Shown piece by piece: positions 40,699-49,669 of a stretch of 64,000 bases of DNA. This DNA comes from Streptomyces sp. F001 (lineage in GTDB: Bacteria > Actinomycetota > Actinomycetes > Streptomycetales > Streptomycetaceae), in NCBI RefSeq assembly GCF_004187715.1, contig NZ_QZWF01000006.1:62001-126000 (forward strand), given 5' to 3'. A program made the translations under genes and the position numbers. How positions within the stretch are numbered: the stretch's first letter is position 1; every line of letters begins with the position of its first letter. Below the pieces are notes generated by a model. It made no database searches. It saw nothing but the letters and a program-made list of their open reading frames with translations, and was not told the DNA's origin.

Positions 40699-41639
40699 CC
40701 CTGCGGATCTGCGTCTTCACCGAGCCGCACCGCGGCGCCGACTACGAGGATCAGCTGCGCTTCGCCCGACTCGTCGAAGCCGGCGGGTTCGAGGGCTTCT
40801 TCCGGGCCGATCACTACCAGGCCATGGGCGCCGGTCCCGGGCTGCCCGGCCCCACCGACGCGTGGCTCACGCTGGGCGCGCTCGCCCGGGAGACCTCCCG
40901 GATCCGGCTGGGCACCCTGGTCACCCCGGCCACCTTCCGGCTGCCGGGCCCACTGGCCGTGACGGTGGCGCAGGTCGACCGGATGAGCGGGGGGCGGGTC
41001 GAGCTGGGCCTCGGCGCCGGATGGTACGAACGGGAACACACCTCCTACGGCATCCCGTTCCCGGCCGCCCCGGAGCGCTTCGACCGGCTGGAGGAACAGC
41101 TGGCGGTGATCACCGGCCTGTGGCGGACACCGGTCGGCGAGAGCTTCAGCTACCGCGGCGACCACTACCAACTGGTCGACGCGCCCGCCCTGCCGAAGCC
41201 CGTGCAGGTGCCGGCGCCGCCGATCATCGTCGGGGGCCGCGGCCCCAAGCGCACCCCGGAGCTGGCCGCTCGGTATGCCGACGAGTTCAACATGCCCTTC
41301 AAGTCGGTGGCAGAGACTGCCCGGGCGTACCAACGGGTTGTCGAGGCATGCGACCGGACCGGCCGGGCCGTCGCCGGTCAGGCACCGCTGGTGCTCTCGG
41401 CCGGTGTCGTGGTCGCCATCGGCCGTACCGGCGCGGAGGCGCAACGGCGGGCCGCCCCGCTGCACGTCAAGAGCGCGCTGCCGCCGGAGGATCCGGTGGT
41501 CGGATCCCCGGCCCAGCTGGTGGAGCGACTCGGCGAGTTCTCCACGATCGGCGCAAGCCGTATCCATCTGAGACTGATCGACTTCACCGACCTCGACCAC
41601 CTGGAACTCATCGCCGGTGAGGTACTCCCGCAGCTGTAG
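40695..41639 (+). CDS. LLM-class flavin- or F420-dependent oxidoreductase
   Basis: A 314-residue luciferase-like monooxygenase/F420-type TIM barrel. Typical elements are ARLVEAGGFEGFFRADHY, IRLGTLVTPATFRLPGPLAVTVAQVDRMSGGRVELGLGAGW, and FPAAPERFDRLEEQLAVI with IIVGGRGPKRTPELAARYADEFN. These enzymes oxidise or reduce small substrates using FMNH2 or F420. Coupling with an SsuB/ThiZ-type ATPase (4-nt overlap) suggests it acts on the imported substrate, for example a sulfonate or heterocycle; the substrate is unproven. Confidence 0.88.
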   Translation: MTLRICVFTEPHRGADYEDQLRFARLVEAGGFEGFFRADHYQAMGAGPGLPGPTDAWLTLGALARETSRIRLGTLVTPATFRLPGPLAVTVAQVDRMSGGRVELGLGAGWYEREHTSYGIPFPAAPERFDRLEEQLAVITGLWRTPVGESFSYRGDHYQLVDAPALPKPVQVPAPPIIVGGRGPKRTPELAARYADEFNMPFKSVAETARAYQRVVEACDRTGRAVAGQAPLVLSAGVVVAIGRTGAEAQRRAAPLHVKSALPPEDPVVGSPAQLVERLGEFSTIGASRIHLRLIDFTDLDHLELIAGEVLPQL

Positions 41640-41808
41640 CACGTGAAAACCGAGGCGCCTTGTTCCAGAAGGTGACTGCCCGACCGCCGGCACCGTGATT
41701 CCAGCACGGCCATGCCAGTTTCACGCCGCCCGGTTCGACTGGATTCGTCCTTCGCCGAAGCGCCGCCCACTGCTAGCGTCGCGGCCAGCCGGGAGACGGG
41801 GGCAGGAG

Positions 41809-43038
41809 ATGGCGGCAGCCGAGGTGATCGATCTGGTGGCGATGGGCGAGGACTTCGTCCGCGATCCGTATCCGGTTTACGCGGCGCTGCGCGAGCGCGG
41901 ACCCGTGCACAAGGTGCGGATTCCGGAGGGTGCGGAGGCCTGGCTTGTCGTCGGGTACGAGGCCGGGCGGTCCGCGCTCGTGGATCCGCGATTATCCAAA
42001 CAGTGGAAGAACGCCTCGCCCTCCTTTCCGATCTCCAGTCCATCCGCGGGACCGCACATGCTCAACTCAGACCCGCCGGACCATGAGCGGCTGCGCAAAC
42101 TGGTCGTGCGCGAGTTCACTCCGCGCCGGATCGAGCAGCTCGCGCCGCGCGTGCAGCAGATCACCGACGAGTTGCTCGACGCGATGGTGGCGCTTCCAGA
42201 AGGGCGGGCCGATCTGGTCGAGGCACTCTCGTTCCCGCTGCCGATCTCGGTGATCTGCGAGCTGCTCGGCGTGCCGATGCTGGACCGGGCCGCGTTCCGC
42301 GCCTGGACCGGAACGATCCTCACCGACCCCGACCCCAGGGCGCGGCTGGCAGCCACGCGTGAGGTGGCCACGTATCTCGCCGAGTTGCTGGAGCGCAAGC
42401 GCCGGGCCCCGGGCCAGGACCTGATGAGCGCCCTGATCCGCACCACCGACGAGGACGGCGACCGGCTGTCCGCGGACGAACTGCGCGGTACCGCCTGGCT
42501 GCTGCTGGTCGCCGGGCATGAGACCACGGTCAATCTGATCTCCAACGGCGTGCTGGCCCTGCTGACCCATCCCGATCAAATCGCCGCACTGCGCGAGGAC
42601 ATGACACTCATGAACAACGCGGTGGAGGAGATGCTGCGCTACGACGGGCCGGTGGAGACGCCGACGTTCAGGTTCACCACCGAGCCGGTCGAGATCGGCA
42701 GTACGGTCATACCCGGCGGCGGTGAGCTGGTCCTCGTGGCCCTGGCGGACGCAAACCACGACCCGGCACGCTTCCCCGACCCCGGCCGCTTCGACATCCG
42801 GCGACCCGCGGGCGGTCATGTGGCCTTCGGCCACGGCATCCACTACTGCCTCGGCGCGCCGCTCGCACGCATGGAGGCTCGAATCGCGATCCGTGCCCTG
42901 CTGGAGCGCTGCCCCGACCTCGCCCTCGACGCCCATCCGGCCGCCCTGTCGTGGCGCCACGGCATGCTCATCCGCGGCCCGGTTCAGTTGCCGGTCCGAT
43001 GGACGTCCCAGCCTTCCCGGACACCACCTGCCGAGTAG
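41809..43038 (+). CDS. cytochrome P450
   Basis: A 409-residue bacterial class I P450 with the I-helix oxygen-activation motif LLVAGHETTVN near residues 234-244, the ExxR as EEMLRYDG, and the heme loop FGHGIHYCLGAPLAR with Cys at about residue 347. The ATG at 41809 gives the usual N-terminus (VIDLVAMGEDFVRDPYPVYAALRERGPVH). No ferredoxin or reductase gene is adjacent. It follows the LLM gene by 169 bp on the same strand and may be independently transcribed. The substrate is unknown; the SGGT-like features of known macrolide P450s are not diagnostic here. Confidence 0.93.
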   Translation: MAAAEVIDLVAMGEDFVRDPYPVYAALRERGPVHKVRIPEGAEAWLVVGYEAGRSALVDPRLSKQWKNASPSFPISSPSAGPHMLNSDPPDHERLRKLVVREFTPRRIEQLAPRVQQITDELLDAMVALPEGRADLVEALSFPLPISVICELLGVPMLDRAAFRAWTGTILTDPDPRARLAATREVATYLAELLERKRRAPGQDLMSALIRTTDEDGDRLSADELRGTAWLLLVAGHETTVNLISNGVLALLTHPDQIAALREDMTLMNNAVEEMLRYDGPVETPTFRFTTEPVEIGSTVIPGGGELVLVALADANHDPARFPDPGRFDIRRPAGGHVAFGHGIHYCLGAPLARMEARIAIRALLERCPDLALDAHPAALSWRHGMLIRGPVQLPVRWTSQPSRTPPAE

Positions 43039-43771
43039 CCGGAGGGGATCTCGTACCCCGGCCCTCACAGAACCGTGTTCGATTCGAACGCTCCAGCAGG
43101 CACATACCCTGACAGCGGCCGTCACACGGTTGCGGCGCCTTCAACGCCGACCCTGTGCCGGGCCCTGGATCAGTGGATCGCCCGGAGTTGCGGCTGCCCT
43201 GCGCGCCCGTCGACCCTGCCCTGCGGGCGGTGAGCAGCGGCTGGTGGCTGAGGTCGCCCGACGTCCGGCGACGGCATCAGTGGCCCGTTCCGGGCAGCTG
43301 TATGCCGCTGCCGGACTTCCGCGCGGTAGCGGCGGCTACCAGGGGCGGACGAGGACAGTGCGCGGACGCCGGAGCCCGCGGCTTCACCTGGGTTCCGTCT
43401 GCGGCCGCGGCTGGGGTCGGCCCCGGCCGCTTCTGCTGATACGGGCAATCAGCCCGGCATAGCGTAAGCCCGCGGGCGGGGGCGGTCACACTCAGGGGCC
43501 GACGCGCAGGACCGGACCGGCCTGGCTCGGCTCGGTCCGCCGATCGCGCCCACCCCGCACCGCCGTACCGGAGAGTGCCGACCAGCCGGCCGCCGATCCA
43601 GACCTGGTGGCCCCGGTTCCGGATCTCAGGGCTGACCCTGATGTCCCGGGATCCGGGCCCGTTTACGGTTGTTCTCACCGGCACCGCTCCGGGAGACGGC
43701 AGGGAAACACGGGGGAGTACGGGGGAACTGCCGTCCCCGGAGCGGAGCGCCGGCCCGAGCCTGGCGAGGGG
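43039..43771. other. 733-bp region without a supported gene
   Basis: Short open frames on both strands have no recognisable domain, poor starts and Arg/Pro/Ala-biased translations. Nothing repeat-like or RNA-like was seen. It separates the P450 gene from the convergent response-regulator gene and presumably contains transcript ends. Confidence 0.5.
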
Positions 43772-44416
43772 TCAGGCTCGCAGATACGTCAGCACGGCCA
43801 TCACCCGGCGATGGTCCATGAGGTCGGCTTCGAGCTGCAGCTTGGTGAAGATGTTCCGTACGTGGGTCTCCACCGTCTTGCCGCCGATGACCAGTCGCTG
43901 CGCGATGGCCTCATTGGACCGTCCCTCGGCCATCAGGGCCAGCACCTCGCGCTCCCTCGCGGTGAGTTCGTCGAGCGGGTCCGCCGGCCGGGGGGCGTCC
44001 ATCAGCCGGGCGACGACCTCCGGCTCCACGACGGTCCCGCCGTCAGCGACCCGCTTCAGCGCGTCGGCGAGTTCGTCGGCGTCGGCGACACGTTCCTTGA
44101 GGAGATAGCCGAATCCGTGCTGGTTCTGCAGGAGCGCCTGGACGGTGCCGACGGTCTCGACGTACTGGGACAGCAGCAGCACTCCGGTGCCGGGGTGGCG
44201 CTCACGGATGGCGGCCGCCGCTCGGATGCCCTCGTCGGTGTGTGTCGGGGGCATCCGGATGTCCAGCAGGACCACGTCCGGCCGGTGCTGGGCGACCAGG
44301 TCGAGCAGGGGGCCGGTGTCCCCGCAGTGCGCGGGCACCTCGAAGCCCTCGTCGGTGAGAAGACGTACGATCCCCTCCCGCAGAATCGCCGAATCCTCGG
44401 CCACGATCACACGCAC
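43772..44416 (-). CDS. NarL/LuxR-family response regulator
   Basis: A 214-residue response regulator. The receiver domain has VIVAEDSAILREG acidic residues, the phospho-acceptor Asp in VVLLDIRMP (~residue 54) and a conserved Lys in YLLKERV. The C-terminal LuxR HTH reads ELTAREREVLALMAEGRSNEAIAQRLVIGGKTVETHVRNIF. It overlaps the sensor kinase gene by 10 nt, so the two form a coupled pair. The GTG at 44416 is the start. The regulated genes are unknown; autoregulation is usual. Confidence 0.93.
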   Translation of the reverse strand: MRVIVAEDSAILREGIVRLLTDEGFEVPAHCGDTGPLLDLVAQHRPDVVLLDIRMPPTHTDEGIRAAAAIRERHPGTGVLLLSQYVETVGTVQALLQNQHGFGYLLKERVADADELADALKRVADGGTVVEPEVVARLMDAPRPADPLDELTAREREVLALMAEGRSNEAIAQRLVIGGKTVETHVRNIFTKLQLEADLMDHRRVMAVLTYLRA

Positions 44417-46152
44417 GGCAGCTCCGCCCTGATCTTCGTCCCGCCGCCCGCGGGGCTGTGAATGTGCAGTACGCCGTCGACGGCGGCGAGCCGGTCCGCG
44501 AGGCCGAGCAGACCACTGCCGTGCCCCGTGTCGGCGCCGCCGACACCGTCGTCGACCGTCTCGATGACCAACTTGCCGTCGTGGTGCCGGGCGGAGACAC
44601 TCACGGCCTTCGCCCGTGCGTGCTTGGCGGCGTTGGACAACGCCTCGCAGACGGTGAAGTAGGCGGTGGACTCGACGACCGGATCGTACCGTCGGGGTTC
44701 GGCGGCCACGACGACGGTCAGTTGGGCCTGCTCCGCCAGCGCCTTCAGCGCCGGACCGAGGCCCTCACGGGTGAGGACGGCCGGATGGATGCCGTGCGCG
44801 ATGCCCCGCAGCTCCTCGAGCGCCAGCTTCAGACTGCTCTCGACCTCGGCGACCGAACGGCGCAGCGACTCGTCCGGATGGTCCGCGACCCCCCTGTCCA
44901 GGCGGCGCAGCGCCATCAGCGCGAAGACGATCCGGGCCTGGGCACCGTCGTGGAGGTCTCGCTCCAGCCGCTTGCGTTCGGTGTCGGCGGCCCGGACGAT
45001 GCGCGAGGTCACTTCCTTGGCCTGGTTGCGCAGCCAGACGTTCTCCAGCGCCAGCCGCAGTGCCGCGGACACGGCCTCCAGCAGCTGCGGGTCCTCGGCG
45101 AGCGCCGGGTCGTGCCGCAGCAGTGCCAGCGCGGCGCCGCGCGAGGAGTCCACGCGGGTGCGTCCCGCGCCCTCCGGCCGCACGGGCCGGCCATCGCCGT
45201 CGAGATATGCGCCGCGCTCCTCGTTCCACAGGCCCAGTCTCAGCCCGGGGTCGCCGAGCACCCGGGCGAGCGCCTCGCGCAGCCGCACCGGATCCGGGTC
45301 GGCGCCGACCTCTATGACCAGGCCGCTCACCTCGGCGCGCTGCAGCTGCATCCGCAGCAGACCGGCGAGGAAGGCCAGTGGCACGGCGGCCTGTGCGAGG
45401 TCGGAGACCAGGTAGACACCGCTCTCCGCAGAGTCGCCGATCGCGGGGACCACGCGCAGCACCACGTGCGAGAGCAGGAAGGCGGTGGCTATGACGACGG
45501 CGATCCAGGCCGGTAGCAGCGCCCGCCGCCGCGCCACCGAGGCATGCCGCCAGCGCCTGACGAGCATCACCACCGCGGCCACGGTCAGAACCCAGCCCAG
45601 CGCCCGGTAGGCACCGTCGACGTAGTCGAAGAGTCCTGTGGTGCCGGGCACCAGCAGCAGATTCGGCCCGCAGCCGTGACAGTCCAGATAGGTGGCGTCC
45701 GAGGAGACGGCCGGGTCGAACATCATCGCCCTCAGCAGCCCGCCCACGACGACGAGCCCGTACGCGAAGAAGACCATGCGTCGCGTCAGCGCCGTGGTGA
45801 GACGCCCGTCGGGGAACGAGAGCAACAGATGCGCCAGGACGGCCATGTTGAGCGCCTCCCACCAGGCGCCCAGCGCGAACAGGGCGGGCACGTCGGTGCC
45901 CTGGAGATTGCCCAGGAACCAGGTGACGCCCTCGGCGACCAGCAGCGCACCCGTGCGGTTCGCGGGCCTGCGCCACCAGGCGATCAGGCCCGCGCCCGCA
46001 TACGTCCAGCCGACGGCCAGATCCCGTGTCACGTCCCCGGCGGAACCGCCCGCCCTCGCATAGGCCCAACCGCCGATCGCTCCGGATAAAACGGCTGCCG
46101 CCGCTGCCCCGCCCAGCCGGAGACCCAGGGCATGCTTTCTCTCCCTCTTCAC
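44407..46152 (-). CDS. membrane sensor histidine kinase, NarX/DesK type
   Basis: A 581-residue kinase. The first ~300 residues contain about eight or nine hydrophobic segments and an external loop with CHGCGPN. A GAF-like linker follows. The HisKA_3 dimerisation/phospho-acceptor sequence is TERKRLERDLHDGAQARIVFALM (His near residue 420). The GHKL ATPase shows EALSNAAKHARA, a DDGVGG box and GSGLLGLADRLAAVDG. It phosphorylates the downstream response regulator. The GTG at 46152 (VKRERKHALGLRLGG) is chosen as start since upstream codons look noncoding. The signal is unknown; multiple membrane helices suggest membrane or envelope sensing. Confidence 0.9.
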   Translation of the reverse strand: MKRERKHALGLRLGGAAAAAVLSGAIGGWAYARAGGSAGDVTRDLAVGWTYAGAGLIAWWRRPANRTGALLVAEGVTWFLGNLQGTDVPALFALGAWWEALNMAVLAHLLLSFPDGRLTTALTRRMVFFAYGLVVVGGLLRAMMFDPAVSSDATYLDCHGCGPNLLLVPGTTGLFDYVDGAYRALGWVLTVAAVVMLVRRWRHASVARRRALLPAWIAVVIATAFLLSHVVLRVVPAIGDSAESGVYLVSDLAQAAVPLAFLAGLLRMQLQRAEVSGLVIEVGADPDPVRLREALARVLGDPGLRLGLWNEERGAYLDGDGRPVRPEGAGRTRVDSSRGAALALLRHDPALAEDPQLLEAVSAALRLALENVWLRNQAKEVTSRIVRAADTERKRLERDLHDGAQARIVFALMALRRLDRGVADHPDESLRRSVAEVESSLKLALEELRGIAHGIHPAVLTREGLGPALKALAEQAQLTVVVAAEPRRYDPVVESTAYFTVCEALSNAAKHARAKAVSVSARHHDGKLVIETVDDGVGGADTGHGSGLLGLADRLAAVDGVLHIHSPAGGGTKIRAELPCV

Positions 46153-46281
46153 GGGCCACACCGTAGGCCATCGGGGTGATGCACGAGCCCGTCGGCACCG
46201 GGCAGGGGCAGGGAGTGAATGCTGCCGTGACACGACGATGTCCGCTCGGGCTGTTGGTCACGCCACAGCCCGGACAAACAA

Positions 46282-46306
46282 GAGACCCCTGGTGAACAGG
46301 GGTCTC
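46282..46306 (-). terminator. intrinsic terminator after the methyltransferase gene
   Basis: Perfect 10-bp arms GAGACCCCTG / CAGGGGTCTC enclose a 5-nt loop. On the minus strand the stem is followed by TTGTTTGT, an unusually good U-tract for this genome, 102 nt after the methyltransferase stop. Confidence 0.8.
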
Positions 46307-46407
46307 AGCTGATGTCCGAGGGGGGAATCGACCACTGACGATACGGTCGTGGTGGCGCAAGCCAAGCTCTACCTCTGAGACCGCTGTCGGCGTACGCCAA
46401 GAATCGG

Positions 46408-47229
46408 CTAACTGGACTTCCGGGCCAACCCGGCGGCGATGAGACGCTCCCAGACGGTGAGCTCCCGTTCGCCGCTGCTGTGCCGCGGACTGTCAACCAC
46501 GTCAGGACGCCACAGGGACGCGGGGACGATCCCGGGGTCGAGGATCTCCAGGCCATCCAGCAGGGATTCGATCTCCTCGTCGGTGCGCCACCGGCCGCGG
46601 CCGAAAGTCTGCTGGAGGACTCCCTCGGCCTCCGCTGTCTGCGGGTTGTTGCCGGAACGGAAGTGGCTGACGAAGAAGTAGCTCCCGGAGGGCACGCGGT
46701 CACGCCAGTAGCGGACGATCCCAGCCGGGTCTTCCTCGTCGTTGACGTGGTGAAGGATGGCGCTGAACATGACGGCGACGGGGCGATCGAAGTCGATCAG
46801 TTCCAGGGTGTCCGGGTGGGTACGGACGTCTTCGGGGTTGCGTACATCGGCCGGGACGACCCGAGTCTGGTCGTTTTCCTCCAGCAGTGCACGGCCGTGG
46901 ACCAGCACTTGGGGGTCGATGTCGACGTACACGACCCGAGACTCCGGAGCGTGCCGTTGCGCGACCTGGTGGACGTTGTCGGCGGTCGGAAGACCACTGC
47001 CCAGGTCGATGAACTGCCGTACGTCGGTGGTCGTCACGATCTCCCGGACCGCCCGGGTCAGGGCTGCGCGGTTGGCGAAGGCGATTGCTACCGAACCAGG
47101 AAGGTCACGTTTGAATACGTCGCCGACCTCCCGGTCCACGGCGTAGTTGTCCTTGCCGCCGAGCAGGTAGTCGTAGACGCGGGCGATACTGGGCTTGGTG
47201 CGGTCGATAGGGGAGCCTTCATCCGTCAT
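46408..47229 (-). CDS. DUF574-type SAM-dependent methyltransferase
   Basis: A 273-residue protein of the large Streptomyces family that begins with PSIARVYDYLLGGKDNYAVDRE. Motif I is QFIDLGSGLPTADNVHQVAQ near residue 75; an acidic VVYVDIDP binds the SAM ribose, and VMFSAILHHVND follows. The substrate is unknown for nearly all members. The ATG at 47229 is preceded by GGAGG at 9 nt; two further in-frame starts lie up to 47250. It is monocistronic between an intrinsic terminator and a decayed transposase. Confidence 0.88.
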   Translation of the reverse strand: MTDEGSPIDRTKPSIARVYDYLLGGKDNYAVDREVGDVFKRDLPGSVAIAFANRAALTRAVREIVTTTDVRQFIDLGSGLPTADNVHQVAQRHAPESRVVYVDIDPQVLVHGRALLEENDQTRVVPADVRNPEDVRTHPDTLELIDFDRPVAVMFSAILHHVNDEEDPAGIVRYWRDRVPSGSYFFVSHFRSGNNPQTAEAEGVLQQTFGRGRWRTDEEIESLLDGLEILDPGIVPASLWRPDVVDSPRHSSGERELTVWERLIAAGLARKSS

Positions 47230-47340
47230 GGCGACCATCCTCCCCTGCAAAGTCGCCTGCTGACCATCACTTGGAATCCTTGAGCGAACAGTCTCAAGGT
47301 CTCGTCAGGCCCCCGGGCCACAGCTCCCAGCGACGGGTCG

Positions 47341-47469
47341 TCACTTCACCTCCCTGGAGAAACAGGCGGCTGCCCGGCGCAGGATTCCGCGCTCCAGCTG
47401 CCACTCCTTCTCCACTTTGAGCAGGCGGGCGTTCTCGGCCCGCAACCGAGCCAGTTCCTCAGCCGGACT
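47341..47469 (-). pseudogene. IS3-family transposase OrfA remnant
   Basis: The C-terminal ~42 codons of an IS3/IS911-type OrfA remain: AEELARLRAENARLLKVEKEWQLERGIL, then RRAAACFSRE, which is the leucine-zipper end of the protein. The N-terminal HTH, OrfB and inverted repeats are missing; the upstream continuation of the frame is not homologous. It marks the left border of a segment with several broken genes next to the biosynthetic operon. Confidence 0.7.
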
Positions 47470-47724
47470 CTGGCCGGGCCCGCCCACGCGATGCTCGGAA
47501 GCAGCGCAGCACGTTCCCCACCCGGTCCGTGATCGACGGATCTCCTGCTGAACTGGTCGGACGGCTGAGGGCTGCCCCTCGTCGTCCCGACTGGGCGCCC
47601 GCTCCGGACGATCTGGCGACCCTGCGGGAGGTCGGATGGGAGGGGCTGTCACGCGCGGAGGGCGACAACCTCAAAGGTGTCGCCCTCCGTACGCCTCGCC
47701 GAAACCGACGTGTCGGCAGCCCCT

Positions 47725-47988
47725 TCAGGACAGATAGCGCTCCACCTGTGACGCGGGACGCACGTGCGCCTCGTCGGGGTCGTGACCGGCCGCGATCCTC
47801 GCCCGACGCTGCCTGAGGAGATCCCAGCACTGGTCGAGTTCGATCTCCAGACGCGCCAGACGCGCGTGTTCGGTCGTCTGGTCGACGAGGTGAGCGGTGA
47901 GCCGATCGCGAAGGTCTCACTCCTCGCTGATCATCTCTGTGATGCGTCCGAGGATCTCCTTCTCGACAGCGGCGTCGTGTCCGGTCAT
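47725..47988 (-). pseudogene. DUF2630 family protein with in-frame TGA
   Basis: The 87-codon frame MTGHDAAVEKEILGRITEMISEE ... DLRDRLTAHLVDQTTEHARL ... DQCWDLLRQRRARIAAGHDPDEA ... VRPASQVERYL matches small actinobacterial DUF2630 proteins along its full length, with GGAAGGGGA before the ATG. Codon 24 is TGA (47917-47919) where family members usually have Arg (CGA/CGC), so a C-to-T change is the likely lesion. No frame change is needed downstream. It is probably a recently inactivated gene. Confidence 0.75.
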
Positions 47989-48244
47989 TGGTCCCCTTCC
48001 TGGGATTGTCGGGGCGTCACTGGAGGTCAGTCGGCTGCGTGGACGGTGGAGGCGGTGTCGCCGTGTCGACTGTCGCGCATGCTGGCCGGGACCGGCATCA
48101 GTCAGATGACCACGGTCGCGGCCGCGGTCGCCTGTGCCGGCGGCCACGAACCCGAGAACACTCGCTCCAGGAATTGAAGAGCAGGTTCAGGGAGAACGTG
48201 TTCGTGACGGCGAGGTAGGCCAGGCGCAGCAGCACGGCTGACCA

Positions 48245-48523
48245 TCATGTGCCAGACGCAGTAAGCAGCTGCAGGCCACTCTTATGGGGCGCCGAGGGTC
48301 GTAGTCGGGCCTTGTGGTCGAGCACCGTTGGCCCGAACGGCAGTCCACGGCGCAGCAGCTGATCGAACGTCTCGATGCCGATGCGAGGGTCGACCGTCAC
48401 CACCTCGAAGAGGCGGCCGGCCAGCCGCATGTACGGCGCGCGGGGGTCGTCCGCCCAGGTGGCCCGGCACTCCGCCGGATCATCGGCCGCCGCGGAGAGC
48501 CACTCGACGCCCCTCCTGGTCAT
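48245..48523 (-). pseudogene. truncated bifunctional DNA primase/polymerase-like fragment
   Basis: The 92-codon frame (RRGVEWLSAAADDPAECRATWADDPRAPY, GRLFEVVTVD, then GIETFDQLLRRGLPFGPTVLDH) corresponds to the N-terminal part of the short Streptomyces PrimPol-type proteins, which normally run past 200 residues. After about residue 72 the sequence no longer matches and ends early. I treat it as a 3'-truncated gene in the disturbed segment next to the IS3 remnant. Confidence 0.6.
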
Positions 48524-48590
48524 CCTCTATCTCACCACGGCATTCGACCGAAGCGCGCGGGAAGGCCTGTCGTGACCGGCGGCATTGCCG

Positions 48591-48642
48591 GTATCGCGGG
48601 TCTCGTCTACGGGTTCCGCTGGCGGTCCGTCACCCGCGATAC
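48591..48642 (-). terminator. possible hairpin at the end of the biosynthetic operon
   Basis: GTATCGCGGGT (48591-48601) pairs perfectly with 48632-48642. The stem overlaps the last codons and stop of the sbnA-like gene and has a 30-nt loop, so it is a weak terminator candidate. Confidence 0.35.
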
Positions 48643-49632
48643 GATCTCGCTTCTCTGGGAAGCGGCCCTCGCCTCTTCGGAGTCGAGGATGTCGTCGCCG
48701 TACAGGTCCTGCAGCCAGTTGATCTGGTAGATGGTGTCGAGGTAGCGCTCGCCGAGGTCCGGGGCGATGGCCACGGCCGTGAGGCCGCGTGCGTCGTGCC
48801 GGTCCAGCCAGTCCATTGCACCGCTGACCACGGTTCCCGTGGAGCCGCCGAACAGGAATCCGCGCCGGGCCAGCCGGTGGCAGGTGCGGATGGTGTCCGC
48901 CTCCTCGACGCGGATCACCTCATCCACGTACGACTCGTCGAGCAGCGGCGGGCGCATGCTCATGCCCAGGCCGGGGATCATCCGGCGACCGGGCGGGCCA
49001 CCGAAGGCGACCGAGCCCACGACGTCCACGGCGACAATCCGCACCGGCCGGTGCCACTGCCGGAAGTAGCGTGCGCAGCCCATCAGGGTCCCGGTGGTGC
49101 CTGCTCCGATGAACAGCACGTCGAGGCGCGGGAATTCGCCGGCGATCTCCGGTGCCGTCGTGCGGTAGTGGGCCCGCCAGTTGCCCGCGTTGGTGTACTG
49201 GCTCAGCCACACGTACCGTCCGTCGGCCGCGCACAGACTACGGACGTAGTCGATGCGCTTGCCGAGGAATCCTCCGTTGGCGTCGCGGTCGGCGATGATG
49301 TGCACCTCGCTGCCCAGCGCCTCCATCAGGAGTCTGGTCGACAGGTTGCAGCGGGAGTCCGTCACGCACAGGAATCGGTATCCCTTGCTCGCGGCGATCA
49401 CGCTGAGCGCCACGCCCAGGTTGCCGGACGAGGACTCTACGAGGATCGAGGCCGGCGTCAGGTTTCCGTCGCGCTCGGCGCTCTCCACCATCTCGGTCGC
49501 GGCCTTCAGCTTGATGGAGCCGGCGAAGTTGAAGCCCTCGCATTTCAGGTAGAGACGGTGTCCGAGAATCGGCTGCAGGTCAACGTAGAGCCGGCTTTCG
49601 TTGAAGGCGTGGGGAGTGGAAATGACGGGCAC
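48607..49632 (-). CDS. sbnA: SbnA-like pyridoxal-phosphate synthase for 2,3-diaminopropionate
   Basis: A 341-residue fold-type II PLP enzyme of the cysteine-synthase group. The PLP lysine lies in FAGSIKLKAA (about K41), the substrate loop is VESSSGNLGVALS, and the phosphate-binding loop GGSTGTVVSGA lies near residue 255. With an adjacent SbnB-type dehydrogenase this matches N-(1-amino-1-carboxy-2-ethyl)-glutamate synthase, which joins O-phosphoserine and glutamate. The GTG at 49632 has AGGAGG 7 nt upstream. It is last in the five-gene biosynthetic operon, 37 nt after the sbnB-like stop. The alternative, a cysteine synthase, is less likely given the context. Confidence 0.85.
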   Translation of the reverse strand: MPVISTPHAFNESRLYVDLQPILGHRLYLKCEGFNFAGSIKLKAATEMVESAERDGNLTPASILVESSSGNLGVALSVIAASKGYRFLCVTDSRCNLSTRLLMEALGSEVHIIADRDANGGFLGKRIDYVRSLCAADGRYVWLSQYTNAGNWRAHYRTTAPEIAGEFPRLDVLFIGAGTTGTLMGCARYFRQWHRPVRIVAVDVVGSVAFGGPPGRRMIPGLGMSMRPPLLDESYVDEVIRVEEADTIRTCHRLARRGFLFGGSTGTVVSGAMDWLDRHDARGLTAVAIAPDLGERYLDTIYQINWLQDLYGDDILDSEEARAASQRSEIVSRVTDRQRNP

Positions 49633-49669
49633 GGTGGGCCTCCTGTTGCCAGGGCTTAGGGATGTGGCT

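Noticed and set aside
46307..46407. Possible tRNA between the sensor kinase and methyltransferase genes
   Set aside because: Part of the sequence recalls a T-arm, but no acceptor stem or complete cloverleaf can be formed.
47917..47919. TGA as selenocysteine codon in DUF2630
   Set aside because: Family members have Arg here, there is no SECIS-like hairpin, and neighbouring genes are also decayed.
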